Source of the DNA: CAVPLM01 sp964497095
GTDB taxonomy: Bacteria > Actinomycetota > Thermoleophilia > RBG-16-64-13
Length of the DNA stretch: 36,830 nt
Assembly (NCBI GenBank): GCA_964497095.1
Contig: CAZCCL010000014.1
Location: forward strand, 1-36,830
Direction: 5' to 3'
A program made the translations under genes and the position numbers. The notes below the pieces were generated by a model that was not told where the DNA came from, ran no database searches, and saw only the letters and a list, made by a program, of their open reading frames with translations. Below are positions 15,099 through 22,753 of the stretch, in pieces; within the stretch, counting starts at the first letter, position 1, and every line of letters starts with the position of its first letter.

Positions 15099-15788
15099 CT
15101 ACCTGCGAAGACTGCGGAGGAATTCCCTGATTTCCTCGTCGGTGCGGTGCTTGGTGGAGTCGTAGTGGTCGTAGTGGGTGATCTCCGCCCGGTCTCGGAC
15201 GATGCGGGGCTTGGGCTCCGCGGCCTTATGCCCCAACGCCATCATGTCGTAGATCACAAGGTCGTCGGGGATCCCCAGCAGTTCCATGACCAGCGGCATC
15301 ACGATGGGGTTGCTCACCGCACTCGTCCACTGACAGCCCAGGCCGAGACTGGTCGCCGCCAGGGTCATGTAGAGAAAGGCGCTGGCCAGTGAGGAGTCGA
15401 AGACCAGCTCTCCCCTCGCCAACTGGGTGACCAGCGGGTACGACTTCTTGGTGCGCAGATCACCGCACACCACTATGAGCACGGGAGCATCCTTCCAGCC
15501 GGGGTCTGCGACCGGGCGCGCGGCGGAAGGCCACCTCATGTCTTCCGGTCGCGTGAGTTCGACCTCATGCGCTGGATAGGCCTGCGCTTTGATGAATCCG
15601 GCGATCCGCTCCCTCGACTCCTTGTCTCGCACTACCACGAACTCCCATGGCTGGGAGTTGGTCCCCGATGGGGCCCAGCGGGCGACCTCGATGATCTGCT
15701 CCACCAGCTCATCGCTCACGGGATCGGCTGTGAATGCTCGGGTACTTCTTCGCGCCTGCACCAGCTCGAGAAGATCCTTGTACTCCAT
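15099..15788 (-). CDS. Nitroreductase-family FMN oxidoreductase
   Basis: The 229-aa protein begins at the ATG (15788) 5 nt after GGAG; the longer frame has no ribosome site. Diagnostic blocks are ARRSTRAFTADPVSDE, ARWAPSGTNSQPWEFVVV (FMN phosphate and ring contacts), the central SSLASAFLYMTLAATSLGLG, and the basic end AEPKPRIVRDRAEI. These enzymes are homodimers that use NAD(P)H and FMN to reduce nitro groups, quinones or enones, and some dehalogenate or act in cofactor synthesis. The insertion EVELTRPEDMRWPSAAR is longer than in minimal members. It is likely the first gene of a unit with the DUF1801 gene. Confidence 0.88.
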   Translation of the reverse strand: MEYKDLLELVQARRSTRAFTADPVSDELVEQIIEVARWAPSGTNSQPWEFVVVRDKESRERIAGFIKAQAYPAHEVELTRPEDMRWPSAARPVADPGWKDAPVLIVVCGDLRTKKSYPLVTQLARGELVFDSSLASAFLYMTLAATSLGLGCQWTSAVSNPIVMPLVMELLGIPDDLVIYDMMALGHKAAEPKPRIVRDRAEITHYDHYDSTKHRTDEEIREFLRSLRR

Positions 15789-15813
15789 TGCTGCTCCTTT
15801 CAGCGCCTCATAG

Positions 15814-15971
15814 CTCGTTTCAGAATAACCTTTCGCCGGCAGGATGAGATTGGCACGCGAGAGGCAAGGACGCAAGAACCGGGCGTGGCGGAGCCAAGGG
15901 ACGCGAGGAAAGGACGAAGCGTCCGGCCGCCAAGCGCGGCCTCGATGGCCGAGAGGTCATCCTGAAACGAG
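15814..15971. repeat. 158-bp noncoding element bounded by 24-bp inverted repeats
   Basis: The left end (15814-15837, starting CTCGTTTCAG) and the reverse complement of the right end (15948-15971) match at 20 of 24 positions, with three of the four differences being transitions. The interior has a small hairpin, GGACG-AAG-CGTCC, at 15912-15924. No gene is evident in the 323-bp gap 15789-16111. The layout suits a decayed MITE-like insertion or a long RNA stem. No target-site duplication is obvious. Confidence 0.5.
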
Positions 15972-16111
15972 TTCTAGAGCACGTGTCGCCTGTCAAGCTC
16001 GTTCGGTCCTTCCAGCATACCGCACACTCGGTTGACAGACGCCTCGACGGGAGAGCCTTCTCACCGCCGATAAGAGGTTTGCCGTCGATCCACGCGGGGA
16101 TGTAGGGAACT

Positions 16112-16921
16112 ATGGAACCCGCTGTGCCCGTGGATCTGATACTAGCGACCCGGGCGGATAAGATCGCTGAGGCCAAAGGCATCATAGACGCGGCCCGCGC
16201 GCAAGGCGTGGTCCTGCGCCTCATCGGTGGCCTGGCCGTCCGCTTCCACTGCGATTCGCTGGACTTCTGCGAACGAGACCACGGCGACATCGACCTCGTC
16301 GGGCACAGGGCCGATTCCAACCGCATCGCGAGCCTCTTCGCCGACCTGGGGTTCGAGGAGATCGTCCACGTACGCCAGGCGACCGGCGGACGTCAGCTGC
16401 AGTTCGCGCGGGAAGGCCGCCACGGAGCCGAGTGGGCCCGCTACGAGCCGCTCGTGGACGACCACATCGACGTCTTTCTCGACACCTTCAAGATGGACCA
16501 CGTCATCGATCTGACCGACCGCCTCTACCTCGACGACTACACGGTCACGGTGACCGACATCCTTCTCACGAAGCTGCAGATGGCCCGCCTGAACGAAAAG
16601 GACGAGCGCGATCTCTTCACACTGCTCCAGGACCTCCGGCTCGGTACCGCCGGAGATCCCGGCGCCATCGACCTCGCATACATCGCCCGGTTATGTGCGA
16701 GTGACTGGGGCCTTTTCCACGACGTGAAGCTCAACCTCGCGCGTCTGCGCGAGCGGCTCGACGCATACCCTCTTTCGCCCGACGTCGGTGACCAGGTGCG
16801 TGCGAACTTGGCCCGTCTCCAAGAGGCGATCGAGGCCCAACCGAAGTCGCGGATCTGGCGTCTACGCGCCAAGATCGGCGAGCACCGCCCCTGGCGCAAC
16901 CAAGTCGAGGAACAGGACTAG
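16112..16921 (+). CDS. Nucleotidyltransferase-fold protein (MNT/AbiEii-like)
   Basis: The 269-aa protein has the nucleotidyltransferase signature LRLIGGLAVRFHC followed by HGDIDLVGH: the GG turn and the Asp-x-Asp metal pair. Later segments (TVTVTDILLTKLQMARLNEK, ERDLFTLLQDLRLG) match the substrate-binding helices of the same group. Relatives include AbiEii-type toxins and antibiotic-modifying nucleotidyltransferases. No antitoxin-like small gene lies next to it, so a toxin role is not supported, and many chromosomal members are uncharacterised. GTAGGG lies before the ATG. The C-terminal 40 residues are basic and helical. Confidence 0.75.
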   Translation: MEPAVPVDLILATRADKIAEAKGIIDAARAQGVVLRLIGGLAVRFHCDSLDFCERDHGDIDLVGHRADSNRIASLFADLGFEEIVHVRQATGGRQLQFAREGRHGAEWARYEPLVDDHIDVFLDTFKMDHVIDLTDRLYLDDYTVTVTDILLTKLQMARLNEKDERDLFTLLQDLRLGTAGDPGAIDLAYIARLCASDWGLFHDVKLNLARLRERLDAYPLSPDVGDQVRANLARLQEAIEAQPKSRIWRLRAKIGEHRPWRNQVEEQD

Positions 16922-16959
16922 TCCGGCCGCCCTCACGACGACAGCACCACGCGCCCGGT

Positions 16960-17499
16960 CTACGCGTCCAACGTGCGCCCTTTCGCCATCTCGATGGCCT
17001 GAGCCAACTCAGAGGCCCGCTGTGAGCCCAGCATCACGCGGCGGCCGTCGCGCAGTGTGAGTTCGACTCCCTCGTTGCCGCTGACGTTGTATGCGACTTT
17101 CTTCTGTGACCAGCCCTTGATCCCCCAGCCGCCGTACTCTTTTACCGCGCTGTACTTTCGCATCTGGAACTCCTGAACCTCGTTCAGGGGGATGGCCCGG
17201 CTGTGCAGCGGACGGAACCGGATCACGATCTGGTCCGGGGTGACCTCCAGCACCAGCCTTAAATACAAAAACAGAGAGGGCAGCCCCACCCCGATGAACA
17301 CCCACAGCAGCCAGACTCCCCAGTCCGGTGAAGGATTGTCGCCGAGTGGCTGCCCCAACACAATCTGCCTGACGAAAGCCCACCACGCGAGTGCTGCCGC
17401 CACCGAGACGAGCGCCCAGACCCACCACTGCCGGAACCGTTGCACCTCGTGATAGAGAGGAGGACCGGCGGGCGGTAGAGACGGACCAATCGATACCAT
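16960..17499 (-). CDS. Membrane protein with PH-like domain (DUF6141-like)
   Basis: About 179 aa, starting at the ATG after a GGGGGG stretch; a TTG at 17514 would add five residues. Two transmembrane helices (VWALVSVAAALAWWAFV and WLLWVFIGVGLPSLFLYLRL) are followed by a beta-rich domain with VTPDQIVIRFRPL, IPLNEVQEFQMRKYSAV, YGGWGIKGW and VELTLRDGRRVMLGSQ, a bacterial PH-like pattern. I associate it with DUF6141 by memory. It starts 18 nt after the methyltransferase stop, so the two are likely cotranscribed. The function is unknown. Confidence 0.75.
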   Translation of the reverse strand: MVSIGPSLPPAGPPLYHEVQRFRQWWVWALVSVAAALAWWAFVRQIVLGQPLGDNPSPDWGVWLLWVFIGVGLPSLFLYLRLVLEVTPDQIVIRFRPLHSRAIPLNEVQEFQMRKYSAVKEYGGWGIKGWSQKKVAYNVSGNEGVELTLRDGRRVMLGSQRASELAQAIEMAKGRTLDA

Positions 17500-17517
17500 G
17501 TCCGGACCCCCCAAGAC

Positions 17518-18120
17518 CTACGCAGCCTCGCGGTCGCTCTTCTGAAGGACTGCTCGACCATAGGAGAACGGACCGTGTCTCGGCCGCTCCACCTGGTCTG
17601 CCTCCAACCCGGCCTGTGCAAAGGTCCCCAGCATATCGGCCCACGTGTACAACCCGTAGTGCCTCACAAAGGGTCGGAACACTCCCTTCACGATCCTCGG
17701 GTAGGCGAAGTCCATCCAGATCAGGTGGCCTCCCGGCCTGAGCACGCGGGCGACCTCTCTGATGGCTGCCTCCCAGGCGGCGATGTGGTGAAATACGTCT
17801 TGAGAAAGGACCAAATCGAACGATCCGTCCGAGAAGCTCATTCTCGACGCGTCCTCGGCGCGGAAGTGGAGGCACTCCTTCTCCGGGTACTTCTCTTTGG
17901 CGATCGCGATCTGCTCGGGATCGTAATCGGTCCCCAGGACATTCAGGCCGTATACCTCAGCCAAGAAGGCGGAGACACCTCCGATGCCACAACCGAGCTC
18001 CAAGACATCGTGGATCTGGTCGACCGGCAGCCTGGACAAGCATTGACGCACTGCTTCGATGTTCCGCCGCACCTTCGCCTCTCGGTTCACGAAATGCTTC
18101 TCGAATCCTGTCATCTCCAT
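17518..18120 (-). CDS. Class I SAM-dependent methyltransferase
   Basis: The 200-aa protein starts at the ATG after CAGGAG. Motif I is VLELGCGIGG (39-48). Motif II is LNVLGTDYDPEQI, with the acidic residue that binds the SAM ribose. The post-motif region is FDLVLSQDVFHHI and motif III RVLRPGGHLIWMDF. It is a UbiE/MenG-type small-molecule methyltransferase of unassigned substrate. It is first in a two-gene unit with the PH-like membrane protein and divergent from the DUF1326 gene, whose promoter region carries a strong inverted repeat. Confidence 0.85.
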   Translation of the reverse strand: MEMTGFEKHFVNREAKVRRNIEAVRQCLSRLPVDQIHDVLELGCGIGGVSAFLAEVYGLNVLGTDYDPEQIAIAKEKYPEKECLHFRAEDASRMSFSDGSFDLVLSQDVFHHIAAWEAAIREVARVLRPGGHLIWMDFAYPRIVKGVFRPFVRHYGLYTWADMLGTFAQAGLEADQVERPRHGPFSYGRAVLQKSDREAA

Positions 18121-18161
18121 AGGTCGCTCCTGCGATTGGTCACTCCAGCACCCTAGACCGA

Positions 18162-18194
18162 TTGACCTCCACCAGCATATCCCTATACTGGTGG
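18162..18194 (+). promoter_or_regulatory. Promoter with embedded operator-like inverted repeat
   Basis: TTGACC (18162-18167) and TATACT (18184-18189) are spaced 16 bp apart. An inverted repeat with 11-bp arms (18169-18179 and 18184-18194, 10 of 11 paired, 4-bp centre) covers the spacer and the -10. A dimeric repressor bound here would block polymerase. The divergent methyltransferase gene begins 40 bp away and may share control. Confidence 0.65.
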
Positions 18195-18238
18195 TCCGGC
18201 GAGAACGACAATGACTCCCAGGCGACGGAGGTAAGAGA

Positions 18239-18841
18239 ATGGCGATGCAAGAACCGGGATGGGAGATCAAAGGCATCTATAACGAGGCCTGCGCCTCCGA
18301 AGGCCACTGCCCCTACTACTTCGGCAGAGACAAAGAGGGCGGGTGCCGCTACTTCATGGTGTTCAGGATCACGGAGGGGAAGGTCGACGACGTCGATCTC
18401 GCAGGGATTACGGCTATCTACTTGGGCGATCTACCCCATTCCACCTATGCCGAGGTCGTGGAGAAGGGCTCCGAAGGTGCCATCTATATCAGCGACAGCG
18501 CCACCCCCGAGCAACGGGCGGTCCTCGACACGCTGGCTGTCCAGGCTCTCGGCGGGGTCCTCATGAAGAGGGTCCTCGGTGTGCGCTACGTGGATATCGC
18601 CATCGAGGAGGGTGAAGGCACGGTGCACTTCAAGATGCCGTCAGGTGAGATGAAGATGGAGCTGACGAAGAGTCATGGTGGCGAGCCGGTGCGCTTGGAG
18701 AACGCCACCCTCCCCTTCATTCACAATGTCAAGGCCGCCCACACTCTCTTCTGGCAGTGGTCGGACTACGACAGGCATTTCGCATACCGCGATCGCTGCG
18801 GCACCTGGGCCGATTTCACCATGAGCTCGGAGCCTACGTAG
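18239..18841 (+). CDS. DUF1326 protein
   Basis: The 200-aa protein begins WEIKGIYNEACASEGHCPYYFG, followed by CRYFMVFRITEGKVDDVDLAG and TPEQRAVLDTLAVQALGGV, which is the DUF1326 layout with its cysteine-containing N-terminus. The biochemical role of the family is unknown. ACGGAGG lies 6 nt before the ATG. It has its own promoter with an operator-like repeat, so expression is probably conditional. A GC hairpin follows 87 nt downstream. Confidence 0.8.
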   Translation: MAMQEPGWEIKGIYNEACASEGHCPYYFGRDKEGGCRYFMVFRITEGKVDDVDLAGITAIYLGDLPHSTYAEVVEKGSEGAIYISDSATPEQRAVLDTLAVQALGGVLMKRVLGVRYVDIAIEEGEGTVHFKMPSGEMKMELTKSHGGEPVRLENATLPFIHNVKAAHTLFWQWSDYDRHFAYRDRCGTWADFTMSSEPT

Positions 18842-18927
18842 TCTGACAGCAAATCTGGAGGCCGCCGGGATCCGTGCGGGTTTCGCGTTCGGTCGGATTC
18901 TGGTCCTGTCTGGACCGGGGAAGAAGC

Positions 18928-18960
18928 CACCGCCGGAGGCGAGTCTCGTCCCCGGCGGTG
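18928..18960. terminator. Hairpin between convergent genes
   Basis: CACCGCCGG (18928-18936) and CCGGCGGTG (18952-18960) form a perfect 9-bp stem with a 15-nt loop, between the DUF1326 gene and the ABC ATPase gene that converge on it. There is no U-tract. Confidence 0.5.
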
Positions 18961-19028
18961 CGGAGCTCCGGTCGCCTGGCCGCCGGCGCCTGCAGGGGTT
19001 CAGACGCCACGCGGCCGGCGCAGCCTGG

Positions 19029-19913
19029 TCAGGCGTGGTGTCCGTTCGTCACCCGTCCATCCAGCATGTGGAAGACCCGGTCGCACGTCTCTGCCACCCC
19101 TGGGTCGTGCGTGACCAGTACGAAGGTCGTGCCTGTGTCGCGGTTGATCCGATGCATCATCTCGACGATCTCGGTGGAGCTGACCGAGTCGAGGTTTCCG
19201 GTAGGCTCGTCCCCAAAGATGACCTTGGGGCTGTTGACCAAGGCGCGGGCGATAGCCACCCGCTGCTGCTGACCGCCGGACAGCTCGGTGGGCCGGTGGC
19301 CTTCCCGCTCGGCCAGCCCGACCTGAGAAAGGGCCTTCCGCGCCGCTTCCCGAGCCTCGCGCCTGCTCTTGCCCGCGTACTCCGCGGCCAGCATGACATT
19401 CTCGATGGCGGTGAGACTCGGTACCAGATTGAAGGTCTGGAAGATGAACCCCACCTCGTTCCGCCTGAGCCGGGCCAACTCGCGCCGGCTGAGGTCGTCC
19501 ACCCTGCGCCCGTCCAACCAGATCTCACCAGAACTTGCCGAGTCGAGGCAGCCGAGGATGTGTAGCAGCGTGGACTTCCCCGAACCGGAGGGGCCCATGA
19601 CTCCCACCATCTCACCCTCTTTGATCTCGAGCGAGGCGTCCCGCAGGGCGTCCACGTAATTGTCCTGGCCCATGACGTAACGTTTGTCGATGCCGATCCC
19701 ACGGATGATCGGGCGCGCCCCATTACCCGAAGGGGCGGCGATCTCGGCACCGGTCGTGGAGAACGCGGGAACCCTGCCGCCGGTGATGTCCTCACCGGCG
19801 GTCGGAGCGGTCCGGCTGCCACCATTGCCGCTCGCATGCCCGGCGTCCACAGCGCCCCCGGTCGCGATCCGGCTCCCGATTCTTTCTTTCACAAGGCTTT
19901 CCATCGTTTCCAT
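19029..19913 (-). CDS. MacB/LolD-type ABC transporter ATPase with long N-terminal extension
   Basis: The 294-aa ATPase has Walker A GPSGSGKS (107-114), Q-loop FIFQTFNLVPSL, signature LSGGQQQR, Walker B VIFGDEPTGNLDS and switch His in LVTHDP, all typical of the MacB/LolD class that powers mechanotransmission-type exporters. The first 68 residues are a low-complexity Gly/Ala/Thr extension not found in standard members. The extension is in frame behind a usable AGGAGA site, so it is probably translated. The gene starts 9 nt after the permease stop and is translated as its partner. Substrates of such systems are antimicrobial peptides, lipoproteins or macrolides; none can be assigned. Confidence 0.92.
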   Translation of the reverse strand: METMESLVKERIGSRIATGGAVDAGHASGNGGSRTAPTAGEDITGGRVPAFSTTGAEIAAPSGNGARPIIRGIGIDKRYVMGQDNYVDALRDASLEIKEGEMVGVMGPSGSGKSTLLHILGCLDSASSGEIWLDGRRVDDLSRRELARLRRNEVGFIFQTFNLVPSLTAIENVMLAAEYAGKSRREAREAARKALSQVGLAEREGHRPTELSGGQQQRVAIARALVNSPKVIFGDEPTGNLDSVSSTEIVEMMHRINRDTGTTFVLVTHDPGVAETCDRVFHMLDGRVTNGHHA

Positions 19914-19922
19914 GAGACTCTC

Positions 19923-21080
19923 CTATTCGTAGCGAAGGGCGAGGACCGGCTGCAGCCGGGCCGCATGCAGGGAGGGATAGAGTCCGCTCACCAAACCCAG
20001 GATGATGGCGAACACGACCGAACCGAGAGCCAGCCTGGGACTGACGAGAAACAGGTCGAGGTTACGGGGCTCAAGCAGCTTGTCCGTCACGGTCGCCACC
20101 AGCCAGCCAAGGAAGAGCCCCGACACTCCCCCGATAAGGCCGATGAACCCGGCCTCGGACAGGAACTGGCCTACGATCTGGCCGTCGGAAGCGCCGATGG
20201 CCTTGCGCACCCCGATCTCGCGCGTGCGCTCATTCACCGACATGGTCATGGTATTGATCACCGAAAGCCCGCCAACGAAGAGGGCTATGATGGCGATGCC
20301 GTACAGGATGGCGTTGAAGATCCCCATGGCACTCGCCACCTGGTCTTGGAAGGCCTGCGGGCCGCTGGCGTTGACCCCGGGAACGGCCTCGTTGATCTCC
20401 GCCGCCAGCAGCTCCGGATCGGTACCCGGGGTGGGGTAGACCACGAAGGAGGTGACAAGGTCTCCCTGGTCGACCTGGTTGCGGACGACCTCGGGGATGT
20501 CCTGCATGTAGAGGCGCTGGGCGTCCGCAAGAGGCAGGACGACGGTGGTGTCAGGAGCTGTCAAAGTCTTGTCCAGGATGCCGACCACCGTGAACTGCTC
20601 ACCCCGGACGGTGATGGTCCCGCCCACCTCCGCCCCGAGCTTGTCCTTCAGATCGGCTCCGACCACCGCCGCACCGCGTTCTCCCGGGTTCAGCCCCCGC
20701 CCTTCGGTGTAGCTGAGCTGGAAGCTCTCCAGATCCCGTCCGAGCAGGTCGGTACCGGAGAACATAGGCGGCATGCCGAAGGACATGGAAGATTCGGTGT
20801 CGAGCAGCGCGTCGACCGAGGCCGATACCTCGGCTACGCCGGGCACCGCCTTGATGGCGTCGCGCTTGTCGATGGAGAGGGGCGCACTCGTGAAGAGGGC
20901 GGTGTTCTCCGCCTGGACGGTGACCTTGTCGGAGAAATACTCGGTGCCGCCCGACACCAGCATGTTGATCTTCTCGGCCATACTCCCCATGACCACCAGC
21001 GCCAGCACCCCGATGGTGATGCCGAAGATGGTGAGGAGCACCCTCAGCTTGCGTCGGAAGACGTTTCGTAGAGTTCTCAT
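19923..21080 (-). CDS. MacB-type ABC transporter permease
   Basis: The 385-aa protein has the MacB/FtsX plan: one N-terminal transmembrane helix (VLLTIFGITIGVLALVVMG), a large extracytoplasmic domain of about 215 residues (residues 45-260), then three helices (AILYGIAIIALFVGGLSVIN, FIGLIGGVSGLFLGWLVAT, LGSVVFAIILGLVSGLYPS). The diagnostic ERTREIGVRKAIGAS lies between helices 2 and 3. The start at 21080 follows AGGGGGT; a longer frame from 21131 lacks a ribosome site. It is transcribed before the ATPase. No MacA adaptor gene is nearby, as usual in Gram-positive-type cells. Its promoter is nearly identical to that of the PadR gene. Confidence 0.9.
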   Translation of the reverse strand: MRTLRNVFRRKLRVLLTIFGITIGVLALVVMGSMAEKINMLVSGGTEYFSDKVTVQAENTALFTSAPLSIDKRDAIKAVPGVAEVSASVDALLDTESSMSFGMPPMFSGTDLLGRDLESFQLSYTEGRGLNPGERGAAVVGADLKDKLGAEVGGTITVRGEQFTVVGILDKTLTAPDTTVVLPLADAQRLYMQDIPEVVRNQVDQGDLVTSFVVYPTPGTDPELLAAEINEAVPGVNASGPQAFQDQVASAMGIFNAILYGIAIIALFVGGLSVINTMTMSVNERTREIGVRKAIGASDGQIVGQFLSEAGFIGLIGGVSGLFLGWLVATVTDKLLEPRNLDLFLVSPRLALGSVVFAIILGLVSGLYPSLHAARLQPVLALRYE

Positions 21081-21158
21081 GCCAATACCCCCTGAATCGT
21101 GAGTCGTGCCTTTGTAACTACTTCGAACCATTCTCAGCTTGCGCTTGCTGTGACTTCC

Positions 21159-21186
21159 ATCATACTACGAAGTTAATAATAGTCAA
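21159..21186 (-). promoter_or_regulatory. Promoter/operator of the MacB-type transporter, twin of the padR promoter
   Basis: On the minus strand, TTGACT (21186-21181) and TATGAT (21164-21159) are spaced 16 bp apart. The whole 28-bp block matches the padR promoter at 24536-24563 at 26 positions, including 15 of 16 spacer bases (ATTATTAACTT, C or A, GTAG). Spacer identity is not needed by polymerase and indicates a common regulator site. Confidence 0.75.
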
Positions 21187-21359
21187 GCGTCAATGCTACC
21201 GTCGGCTGTCAGGATCCGTCCTGCTTGTTGTTCGGCCCGCGCCCTTCGGCGGTTTGCGCCGGTCGCGATCTCGCCGCAGCGGCTGTGGTGACCGGCGGTC
21301 GGGTCCCGCGAGGCCCGCCCGTGCGGAGCCGCGCTCCGCGGGCCCCGACCGCCCTCTAT

Positions 21360-21800
21360 CTACGCGGCGTACACCCGCACGGTGTCACCGTTGTTTGCAT
21401 CGACATTGACTTCCATCTCCCGCAGAGAGGAGACCAGTTCCTCCAGGTCCTCAGGCTTGAAGTTGAGGAAGTCGAACGACATGCCCTTCTCCGCCATGTT
21501 CTTGTTGATCTGCTCCATCGCCGGCTGCGGTATGAACGAGGTCAACTTAAGACCGGCCCTCACCAGGCTGAGCGGGATCTTGACGTTGACATTGTCGCCC
21601 TTGACGCTGACGACTTTCACATACAAGAACTTAGGGGCGCTGGCCGTGGCCAGCGCCTTGTCGGCGAAGTCGCCCAGCGAGCCGGCTTCAGGCGAAGCTT
21701 GCGGGTTGGTCTCCAGGGCGTCCAGCAGACGTCCGGCCTCCTCGGCGGTTATCTTGCCGGTAGCCAAGAGTTCGAGAATACGGCTACGATCATCACCCAT
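21360..21800 (-). CDS. SHOCT-like (DUF2089-associated) protein
   Basis: The 146-aa protein begins with a short helical hairpin, RILELLATGKITAEEAGRLL, the SHOCT-like unit found at the ends of DUF2089 and DUF4097-type proteins. It continues with a beta/alpha domain (KFLYVKVVSVKGDNVNVKIP, LSLVRAGLKLTSFIP) and ends with EMEVNVDANNGDTVRVY. The similar unit (ELLERGEITVQEAAERL) sits at the C-terminus of the DUF2089 protein two genes upstream, so the two may interact through it. It is third in the operon, 15 nt after the membrane gene. Confidence 0.75.
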   Translation of the reverse strand: MGDDRSRILELLATGKITAEEAGRLLDALETNPQASPEAGSLGDFADKALATASAPKFLYVKVVSVKGDNVNVKIPLSLVRAGLKLTSFIPQPAMEQINKNMAEKGMSFDFLNFKPEDLEELVSSLREMEVNVDANNGDTVRVYAA

Positions 21801-21815
21801 GATGCACTCCTTTTT

Positions 21816-22106
21816 CTAGCGGACCGTGAAGGCCACGATCCGACCATTGTTGCTTCTGTCCTGAATGAATACTTCCGTGCCCCGGGTCTCGCCCGCGACT
21901 CCCACGACGCCCAGCAGAAAGCGCGTGTACCCAGGCTTGCGGCCGGAGATCAGGGTGAACAGGTCGGCGAAGAGCGTCGCAATCAGGGTCAGCAGCACGA
22001 AGACCAGTAGGAGTGGCCACAGTATGAACACGGGGAACCACATCCGGAACTTGGTACGCTCGTCGTCCGCGATCCGCATGGAGACGGCGTAGGGCGGGCA
22101 TTTCAT
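21816..22106 (-). CDS. Small membrane protein of the DUF2089 operon
   Basis: The 96-aa protein has one long hydrophobic region (FPVFILWPLLLVFVLLTLIA, extending to LFADLFTLI) that could form two helices, flanked by a charged N-terminus and a C-terminal soluble part. Its start overlaps the DUF2089 stop by 4 nt (ATGA), which implies translational coupling. In related operons a membrane partner sits between regulator and SHOCT-like protein, which suggests a sensing unit. Confidence 0.75.
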   Translation of the reverse strand: MKCPPYAVSMRIADDERTKFRMWFPVFILWPLLLVFVLLTLIATLFADLFTLISGRKPGYTRFLLGVVGVAGETRGTEVFIQDRSNNGRIVAFTVR

Positions 22107-22462
22107 TTCTCCAACCTTTCCGCGGCCTCCTGCACGGTGATCTCGCCCCGTTCCAGCAGTTCGAACACCTCGTCGTGCGCGGAGACATGCTCGACTTCGA
22201 CCAGCTGCAACTGCTGGACGATCTTGTTCAGCCGGTTCTTGACGGTGGGGTAGCTGATCCCGAACGCCTTCTCCATGTACTTGATGGACCCGTGGCTGCG
22301 TACAAACTCGCTCACGAACACCTGGTCCTCGTAGCGCAGGCCTGCCAAGGGCGGGAGCTCGAACTCACCGCCGATGGTGATGCCGCTGCCCTCCAGCCGG
22401 ACCGCTGTGACCACGAACGGCCGGTCGCCGGTCAGGTCGGTCAATTCGTTCCATTGAGGCAT
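22103..22462 (-). CDS. DUF2089-family DNA-binding regulator
   Basis: The 119-aa protein has a helix-turn-helix in the middle (VFVSEFVRSHGSIKYMEKAF followed by GISYPTVKNRLNKIV), preceded by a beta segment and followed by the short helical hairpin ELLERGEITVQEAAERLEK. This is the DUF2089 layout but without the N-terminal zinc-binding cysteines of many members. It is expected to be a dimeric transcription factor. It leads a three-gene operon and has a perfect inverted repeat across its own transcription start, so autoregulation is likely. GAGGAGG lies before the ATG. Confidence 0.85.
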   Translation of the reverse strand: MPQWNELTDLTGDRPFVVTAVRLEGSGITIGGEFELPPLAGLRYEDQVFVSEFVRSHGSIKYMEKAFGISYPTVKNRLNKIVQQLQLVEVEHVSAHDEVFELLERGEITVQEAAERLEK

Positions 22463-22478
22463 AACGGCCTCCTCTCGT

Positions 22479-22521
22479 TGAGTTCATGACTCATTATGGG
22501 TCAAGAAATTCAAAAAGTCAA
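22479..22521 (-). promoter_or_regulatory. Promoter and operator of the DUF2089 operon
   Basis: TTGACT (22521-22516) and CATAAT (22498-22493) are spaced 17 bp apart. A perfect inverted repeat, TGAGT and ACTCA arms around TCATG (22479-22493), lies over the expected start point. A further ACTCAT half-site lies just upstream of the -35. The remainder of the gap to 22753 shows no gene. Confidence 0.7.
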
Positions 22522-22753
22522 GTATGAGTTTAAGAAAGTTTATAATGCCTGTTCCAAACACGGTGGGGAGCACCGGGATGGTTGTGGAAAGGACAGCCGC
22601 GAACACATCCCTTTGGATCGGAGATGTCCCTGGACCGGCCGGCGGTGCTGACGCGTCTACGGGCGGTGAGTCGGAGGTAGTACAGCTGGGGCGACAAGCT
22701 ACAGGTGGCGACCACTAACCCGGCTCGCCGGCGAATTGTCCCTCGATTTGCGG

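Noticed and set aside
16112..16921. Toxin of an AbiE-type toxin-antitoxin system
   Set aside because: The nucleotidyltransferase fold fits, but there is no adjacent AbiEi-like antitoxin or other short partner gene.
22524..22718. 64-codon plus-strand frame beside a TATAAT
   Set aside because: No ribosome site and no family features; the TATAAT lies in the AT-rich promoter DNA of the DUF2089 operon and lacks a -35.
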